Below are positions 52,001-61,000 of a DNA stretch of 64,000 bases, in pieces. Source of the DNA: Verrucomicrobiaceae bacterium UBA1938 (lineage in GTDB: Bacteria; Verrucomicrobiota; Verrucomicrobiia; Verrucomicrobiales; Verrucomicrobiaceae); the NCBI GenBank assembly GCA_002336895.1, contig DDFC01000023.1, positions 211,584 through 275,583 on the forward strand. The letters are read 5' to 3'. Positions within the stretch are counted from its first letter, which is position 1. Every line of letters starts with the position of its first letter. Made by a program: the position numbers and the translations under genes. The notes beneath the pieces were generated by a model that was given only the letters and a program-made list of their open reading frames with translations, searched no databases and was not told the DNA's origin.

Positions 52001-55000
52001 TCCCACTGCAGGACGGCGTAGTCCACATCCACGGAGGAGGTGCCCGAGAGCGTGCCGCTGTCCTGCAGGCTCAGCGTGTTGCCGCGCACCACGGTGGCCC
52101 CCGTGTAAGTATTGACTCCCCCCAGAGAAAGCGTGCTGTTTCCTGTCTTGGTCAGGCCCAGCCTGCCGGTGAGGCTGCCGCCAAACGTCAGGGTGCCGGT
52201 GTTGGCCGTGAGCATGACATCGTTGCTGGCGCTGTTGGTGATGATGCCGCCAACGGCGAGGGTGTTGGCGGTGCCCAGATTGCCGACCATGGCGCTGCCA
52301 CCATTGAGGTCCAGAGTGCCGCCATTCACGTAGAGATTGGTGTAGGTGGCCACATTGGTTGTGGTGGTCAGGTCCGGCCTGACGACGCCGACGGAGTTGT
52401 CTGCACTGCTGAGGATGAGCGTACCCTCATTGACGATGGTGGTTCCGTAGTTGTAGCCGCGGCTGCCCAGCGTGAGTGTGCCTGTGCCCGCCTTGACGAT
52501 GCCGCCGCCCAAATTCCAGAGAATGCCGCTGACATTGAGCTGCGTGGTGTCACCCACGACAAAGAAGTTCATCCAGCCGGTGTAGGAGCCCAGGCCCGGA
52601 GTGGTGATGCCGGAATTCCCCTCCAGGGCCAGGATGCCGCCTGTCCGCACAAATTCTGTGAGCACCGAGCCGTTGGTCATGTTGCCACCCCAGCGGGTGT
52701 TGATGCCAAAGGCATCGATCGTGTAACCGGCGCTGGAGGAGATGCTGATGCCCCCGCCCGCACCGCCAGCCGATGTCGAGCCAGTCAGACGCAGACTGTT
52801 TACATTTGAACGGTCAGCGCTGATGGTGGCGTTGTAATTCAGGGTGAAGTTGTCCTGGGAGAGGTTTGCCAGCGTGGTGCGCATTTCGCTTTCGGCCAGC
52901 GGGCGAAGGTAGCCGGACACACTGTCTCTGGTGAGGAAGGACAGCATGCCGCCATAGGATACATCCGTGCTGGAGCTGATGTCCTGGCTGGCGTTTCCTG
53001 AAAGTGTGATCGTCAGACCGCTGATGCCCACCACCGTCTGCCCCAGCAGTGAAGATCCGACCCCAAGATAAGAAGGCACGCTCGAAACCGTGACCGAGTT
53101 TGTGCTGGTGGAGCTGGAGGTCACGGTGACAGTGCCCAGACTCTGGGAGATGACGTCAGGCCGGATGACCATGAGCGTGGTGCCGTTGCCATTGCCCGTG
53201 GTGGCCTGACCGCCGATGTTCGGGTAGTTGGCCACGTAGATATTGCCAAATCCGGCGGCGGAACCCGTCACGCCGGGGGCGTTGAAATTGCTGGTCATGA
53301 ACAGGCTGCCCCCGGTGCTGAGACCGGACAGGTTGGTCACATTGACAGTGATTCCCTGGGCTGCATTGGGCTGGAGGTTGATCACCCCGGCACCATTGGC
53401 CACGGTGAGTGTGGTCAGGTTTTCCGTGGTGGCGGCGGCTGCATTGCCGATGATGGTGAGCGTACCACCGCTGATGTTGAGCGTGGAGGTCGGAGTGCCG
53501 GTGAGCGGAGAGGCAAGCCGGTTGGAGAGGTTGGTGACGCTGTTGTCCAGCACGAGCGTGCCGCTCTTCCAGATGGTCGTCGTGGGCATCAGCGCGGTGC
53601 CGTTGCCGCTGTAGGTCACGGTGCCTGCGGCGATCGTAAACGTCCCGGCGGAGCCGCTGATGGCATTCTGCGTGCCGGTGATGGTCAGATTGCCTGTGCC
53701 GACCTTTGTGAGGAAGACGGAATTGGCCACGGCATCATTGAAGCGGTTGATCTGCCCCGAGAAGGTCGTGTCACTGTTGTTGTAGCCGACGGTGAGGGTC
53801 GGGCTGTTGGCCACGCTGTTAAAGATGGAGCCGCTGCCGGAAAGACCGCCCCAGACTGTGGCCTGGCCGTTGAGGTTGAGCGAGGTTCCAGAATTCAAGA
53901 TCAGCGTGGAGAAACGTGAGCCGCTGTTGAAGGCACCTGACTGGATGTTCCCGGCTGCCACGGTCAGGTTTCCAATGAAGGCTGACTGATTGATCTGCAG
54001 CACTCCATTCCCATATTTGATGATCCCGCCCGCTGAGCCCACCAGACCACCAAGGACCAGCCCCGGTGTAGTGGGGGCAAAGTCGGTGAAAGAGCCAAAG
54101 TCATAGGTGTTGACCGTGACCGAGTTTGAATTCGTGCCAAAGTCCACCCGCCCCGTAAGCAGCGGCGCTGCCGCAGGATTGAACGGATTGGAAACGACAC
54201 CCGAAGAACCAATGGTGAGCGTGCCGTCACCAGAGCTGACCGTGGGTGAGGCGGTGCCGCCACCGCTGCCGTTGAACACCAGCCCCTGCAGGGTCTGCTG
54301 TCCGGCCAGCACCGCAGTGCCGGTGCCGCTAACGGTAAGGATGTTGCTGGGATCGATCACCCCGCCCTCCGTCTGTACAAAGATGCCGCTGCCCGAGTTG
54401 TAGCCACCACTGACAGTGATGCCGCCGCCAGCAATGCTTCCCGTGGCTCCCAGGATGAGCACGCCACCGTTGACCACCGTGCCGCCTGTGTAGGTGTTGG
54501 TGCCGCTGAGCGTCAGGTTGGCCTGGCCGTCACTGCCAGACACAATGAGACGGACTTTGCCCGTGCCGTTGTCAGTGATGCCGGCGGCGATCTCCGTGTA
54601 GGAGCCCAGCTGGCCGTAGGGCAGCACATGCACATACAAGTCGCTGTTGGTGTTGAGCGTGCCTGCGGTGATGGTGCCGTTGCCGATGAGGATGCTGCGA
54701 TTGGCAGCCGACAGCGCGAGCAGAAGCCCCCCGCCCTGCAGGGTGAGGTTGTGGCCGCCGAGATCAATGATGGAAAACGCGCCGCTTGGATTGACCGCCA
54801 GCGTGCTCACAGTGGTGTCCACCTGCAGCGGTCCGACCACGCTGCCGGTAAAGCGGATGTTGTCCGTGGCGATCGGCGTGCCGTTGAGCGTGTTGAGAGA
54901 GTATCCGGCAAAACCAGTCTGGTTGAGGCGCCCCACCCCGTAGTCAGGAATGTAGCTGGCAAATTCGCGGTCCACCACTGCCCATGGGCCAATGAGGCCG

Positions 55001-58000
55001 TTGACCAGACCGCCGCTGTTGATGTTCAAGCCGCCTGCATTCGTGCTGGTGGCGACCCCGTTGAGGGTGGTGATCAGGATGCGTCCGTTGTTGCCGATGG
55101 CACCGAGTCCGTTGTCAGGGAAGCGCACGGTCGCCGTTGACCCCGCCGTGCGGGAGAGGGAGAGGATGTTCAGCGTGGCGGAGTTGATGCCGGTGCCGCC
55201 GTTGGCGGACTGGATCATGTTGTAGCCCTCGGCCAGAATGACATTGCCCACGGACTGTGAGGTCTCTGTCTGCGTGCGGCCCTGGTACACCAGAGAGCCG
55301 CCCTTCAGGGTGATGTCCGCGCTGAGATTCACGCGGCCGGCCTGCGCGTAGTTGACGTTGTCGTCCAGACGCAGGTAGGCGTAGTTGATGGCAATGGAGG
55401 AGGTGTTGGAGAGCGTGCCGCTGTCCGCCAGCACGTTGACACCACCCGCAAAGACGGTGGCGCCGCTGTAGGTGTTTGCATTCAGGAAGTTGTACTGCTG
55501 CGGGCTGCTCTTGAGGAAGCTCATGGCTCCGGCTCCAGCTTCCTGCTTGATGACACCGCCAAAGTTGAAACCGCCGTTGTCCGCCCCCAGGATGAGGGCT
55601 GCCGCACTGGCGCTGCTGTTGGTGAAGGTGCCGGAATTGCCCTGCAGGCTGGAACCATCTCCACGTGTCCCCAAGGCAAACTGGGAGGTGCCGTTGAGGT
55701 CCAGCGTGGCTCCGGGTGCCACGATCAGGAACTGGTTGGGCGTCAGGGTGTTGTTGCCGCTATTGAGCACCACCGTGCCGGCATTGATCACAAAGTTGCC
55801 CGTCAGCGTCTGGCCGCTGATGTTGTTGATGCCCGCCATGTTGGCCGGCGCGTTGATGATGAGCGTGCCGCCCAGGTCTTTGACAAAGCCACCAGTGCCG
55901 TTGAGAAGGCTGTAGCTGGTCAGCGTGGTGCCTGCTGCGACGGCAAGATAGGCCTCAGCATTGAACTGGATGCGGATGCCGCTGCTCAAAGTGTTGTTCC
56001 CGCCCACGTTCAGAATCGCCCCGGCGTTGAGGGAGATCGTGGCCCCCTGGGTGGTGACACCGTTGCCGATGATGATGCCGCTGCCGTTGATCTTGATGGC
56101 ATTGACCACACGGTTGGTCGTGCCGAGGAAGGTCGGCGTCGCGGTGATGTTCATCGTCGCCGTGTTGGTGGTGGCGGTGTCGATGTTGTTGCTGACATCA
56201 TAACCGCTGAAGGCCTGGATGTTGCCGCTGCCGCCGCTGCCATTGTAGGTGGCGAAGTCGGTGCCGTTGACCAGGGCGCGCTGGATGATGCTGTTGGTCA
56301 GGGTCGGAGTGGTGCTGAAGGCGATCCGGTTGGTGGTGGCGTTGAGCGTGCCGGTAAAGTTGAGGCTGGAGTCGCCGTTGATCACCAGGTTGGCAAAAGT
56401 CAGCGTATTGGTGCCGGTGGCGGTGTTGAAGTTGATGATGTTGGTCATCGCACGGTTGGTCGTCAGCGTGCCCAGCACCTGCGAAGAGCCCGTGGCGCCG
56501 GAGATGTTGACCGTGCCGCCCGTGAGTGTGATCGCACGTGCACCGCTCATGTGGGCCAGCCCGCCCTGCAGATCCAGCACGCTGGTGGGGCCCTGCACGA
56601 GGATGGTCCCCGTACCGCCGATGCTGATGCCGGAGTTGAGCCGGAAGGTGCCCTCATTGATGGTGAGCCCGCCGGCAAACGAACCGCTTGTCGCTCCGAG
56701 AGTAAACGTGCCGCTGCCCATCTTGGTGATGGAGCCCACAGCACCGATGGCGGTGTTGACAGTGATGCTGCCCGCACCGGCAAAGGTCAGCGCCTGTGCG
56801 CCTGAGATGGCGCCGGTGATGGTGAGTGTGCTTCCGCTGTCCGCACCGATGGTGGTGGTGTTGGCCAGCGTGATGGCGCCCGCATAGCTGCTGGTCCCGG
56901 CAAGGGACTGAAGGGCGCCTCCATTGTTGATGCCGGACCCGTTCAGGCTCAGCGGCTCGGCGCCGACGCTGACGTTGTTGAGCTGCAGCGCCGCACCGGA
57001 GCCTGTCACGACAGTACCTCCCGCAACGGAGCCGAGAGCGCTGGCATTGGAGACTTTGACCGCACCTGCGGCGACAGTGAGCACACCGGTCCAGGTGCTG
57101 TTGGCAGCGTTGAGCTCCAGCGTCCCATTGTCATTTTTCTGCAGCGCGTTCGAGACCGATGACAGACCAAAGGCTGTGTTCAGGGTCAGCGTGTTGCCCG
57201 CAGTGACTTCGATGCCGTTGCTGGCCTGGTTCAGGGTGATGACGCGGCTGGTGGCAAAGGTGCCGGTGGCGCGCAGGCCCACACCACTGGCGGCGTTGGC
57301 ATTGAGCAGGATGCCGTTGGCGGCATTTCCCAACGCGGCGTTGGAGGAGACGGCCACCACGCCCGCCTGGATGTCGATCGTGCCGGTGAAGCTGTTGGAG
57401 CTGTTGCCCAGCACCAGTGTACCGGCGCCAATTTTCGTGATTCCCGACGCACCGGAGACAATGCCGGAGAGGACGAGCCCCTGCACCACCGTGGAAACGC
57501 TGGCATTGGTCACATTGATGACCTGACTTGACCCGAGGGTGACACCGCTGGTGATCTCCAGTCCGTAGCCGGAGGTGTTGTTCACCGTCAGCACGCCGTT
57601 GGTAAAAGTGGTCCCCGTGGACCCGGCGATCTGGATGAGCTTGTTGGCAGAGGTGGTGAAAAGCGGCGCATAGGCCGCTGCCGCGCGTCCCACAGTCAGG
57701 TTCATGGCCTGGCTGGAGACCACGGTGATGCCGCTGGCGATCACCTGCCGAGAGCCGGTGCCGTCCGCGTCGTTGAGCAGCGAGAGGTTGCCGCCGTTCA
57801 TGTTCAGCGTGATGTTGTTGCCCGCCGCCACAGAACCGAGCGCCAGAGTGCCCAGACCTGTCTTGTTGATCGTGATGCTGCCAGTCGAACCCACACGGGT
57901 GATCTGCGCCAGAGTGGCCGTCATGCCGGGGTTGATGACATTGATGTTGATGGAGTTTGGCAGCGAGACGAGGCCGCCCAGCGTGAGGCTCGTGCCGCCG

Positions 58001-61000
58001 GAGGAGGTGCTGTCAAACCTGAACTCTCCGGAGAATCCGGCGTCAAAGGTGACAGTATTGCCGATGAGCACGTTGGTGCTGCTGAGCAGGGAGAGATTGT
58101 TGCTGCCAGACAGGGATAGCGTGCCTGATCCGATCGGCCCGGAGCTCACACTGCCAGGCGTGCCGTTGTTGAAAACACTGCTGACGCTGAAGAGCAGGCC
58201 GCCATTCTGCAGGCTGAGACCGCCGGAGAAGGTGTTCGCCGCGCTGAACTGCAGCAGCCCTGCGCCCGTCTTGACGATGCTGGCATTGCCGGTCATGACG
58301 CTGCTGATGTTCAGCGTGGGCTGCAGCGGAGCCAGATTGGTGCCGTTGGCCATCACCGGTGCGATGTCAAAGGTGTGGCTGCCAGCGCCCAGGGCAACGG
58401 TGCCGTTGGTGGCGTAACTGACAACGTTGCTGAAGCCTGCGCCTGCGTTGCCGTTGATGGCATTGGCAGACAGCGTGATCTTGGTCCCGGAGACGCCGGT
58501 GACGACGGTGCCCGCAGCGAAGTTTCCGCCAACCATCGGGGTGCCGATGGTCACGTTGGACATGTTGCCTGAGACGAGGGTCACAATGTTCGAGCCGACG
58601 GTGCCGGTGACCACGATGCTAGCGCCAGCGATGGTGGAAACCGCGCCCAGGTTGGCCGAACTCGCGCTGAGGTTGCCGTTCAGGGTCAGCACGCCGTTGC
58701 CCAGGTAGATCGCGGGGTTGTTGCCGCCGGTGTTGTTAAACACCAGGCCGCCCAGCGTCTGGTTGAAGTTGTTGAGCTCAAACACGCTGCCGCCCATCAT
58801 GTTCAGCGTGGCGGTGGGGTTGATCTGGTCTGCAGCTCCGAGCATCACCGTGGTCGTGCGTTCCTGGAAGGTGCTGCCATTGGTGGTGCCGCCACCAGTG
58901 ATGGTCACATCTCCGGTGCCAAAGGCGCGGCCGGTTGTGGAGCCCGCCACCACAAAGCCGGCGTTGACGTAGGTGCCGCCGGTGTAGGTGTTGTTGCCGG
59001 TGAGCACCAGCTGGTTGGTGCGGTATCCGGAGACACCGGCCGTGAGACCGCGGCCTTCCGTGCCGTCCAGCACCAGGGTCACTGCGCCGCCGCTGTTGTC
59101 CACAATGTTGGCTCCAACATAGACATTGTGGCCATAGACGTTGCCGTTGCCGTTCACGTAGCCAAGGGCGTGGATGTAGAGGTCGGACGCACCATTGCCT
59201 GCGGTGAGGTTGCCGTTGGTGATGACGAGGGGCATCGTCAGAGAGCTGACAAAGGCCGTGGACGTCGGGGCGGTGATGTTGGCGTTGGCGTTGTCCGCCA
59301 GAGTGATGGTCAGGCCGTTGATGGCGGTGACGGTGCTGCCCAGGATCGTGGAGCCGATGGTCAGCGTGTTGGGCATGGTGGCCAGCAGCACGGTTTTGCT
59401 GCTGGTGGAGCTGGTGACGACGTTGACAGTGGTGTTGATGAGGTCAAACCCCTGAGAGGCGATCAACCCGCCGCTGGCGATGTTGAGGGTGAAGCCGCCG
59501 AGGTCGAGCGTGCTGTTCCCGGAGACAACCATGGCCAGACTGTTGATGGTGCGGTTCCCGGTCAGGGTCACCGTCTGCGGCAGGGTCAGCGTGGGGTTGG
59601 CCGCTCCGAGGTTCTGATTGATGGTGAAATTGTTGCCGTCAATGATGGATGCCACCACGGCTCCGACAGGGATGCCGTTGCCGAGCACGGCGTCTCCCAC
59701 GTGCAGGCCCGCAGTGGTTGCCACGGTGAGCTGGTTGGTGCCCAGGGTGCCGGTGGAGGTCACTGCCGCATAGGTCATGCGGATGTTGTCAGAGGCGGAG
59801 CCGGAGTTGATGTCGTTCGTGGAGTAGCCTGCGTAACCGGCGGAGTTCAGGGCTCCCACACCGGTCGAGGTGTTGTAGCTGGCGAAGTCACGCTCGACCA
59901 CGGCCCAGCCGCCGATGATGTTGTTGGTCAGGGAGGTGACCATGCCCTGGGAGATCTGCAGCGGGGTGGGCGTCTGGCCCCAGCTGTTGAAGAACACACG
60001 GGCAGTGCTGTTGCCAAACGTTCCCGTCACGTTGAAAAATCTCAGAGTGCCATGGTCGGTGGACGTGCGGAAGAGATCGGCAAAGGTGGCGGTGGAGCTG
60101 TTGATGCCCGTTCCTGGCGCCGCCACGTCAATGACGCTGGCACCACCAGAAAGCGTGAGAGAGCCAAAGGCCTCCGTGCCTTCACTGCCAAAGCGCGCAC
60201 GGTACTGGATCATGCCGCCCAGCATGGTGATCGGGGCCGTGTCGTTGATCCGGTTGTCCACCAGCTGGTCCAGGATGCTGGTTCCGTTGTTGTTGCTCAG
60301 CAGCAGGGTGGACTGGTTGAGGGTGATGGAGGAGGTGTTGCTGAGGGTGGCGGTGCCCAGCAGCTGGAGGCGGCCACCGGTGAGGACCGTGGCCCCCGTG
60401 TAGGTGTTGGCGGAATAGATGTTCCAGTCGCTGTAGGAGTTGGCGCTGGTGGAACGCACCACGGCGATGTTGCCGGTGATGGAGCCCGAGAAGCTCCCGC
60501 CGGCGTTCACGAGGCCCAGGGTGGCCTGATTGGGGGAGGTGTTGATGATGGTGCCGCCAATGTCAGGAATGAGGTTGGCATTGAGGGGAGTGGTGGTGTT
60601 CACGCGCAGGACGTTGAGCACCTGGACGTTGCCATTGAGGTCGAGCGAGCCGCCCTGGAGCACGAAGTCGTTGTTCCAGAAGATGGTATTGGTGCCGCCT
60701 GCCAGCTTGAGGGTGCCTTCATTGATGGCGGTGCCGCCGGTGTAGAACTGCTGGGTGGCCAGTGTCAGGGTGGAGCCCCCGCCTTTCACGAGCCCTGCGG
60801 AGACGCCAAACATGGCGGCGTTGACCGTAAGATTGCTCAGGGTGTAGTACACAAACTGCGAGTTGCTGCTGGTGCCCAGGCGCCCGATTCCGTTTCCGCT
60901 GATGCTGGCGTTTGTCGCACCTGCGAGCACGAGCACACCGCCGCTGTCCAGAGTCAGCGTCTGGGCGGCATTGAGCGTGACGGCGCCCGCCCCCTGCAAG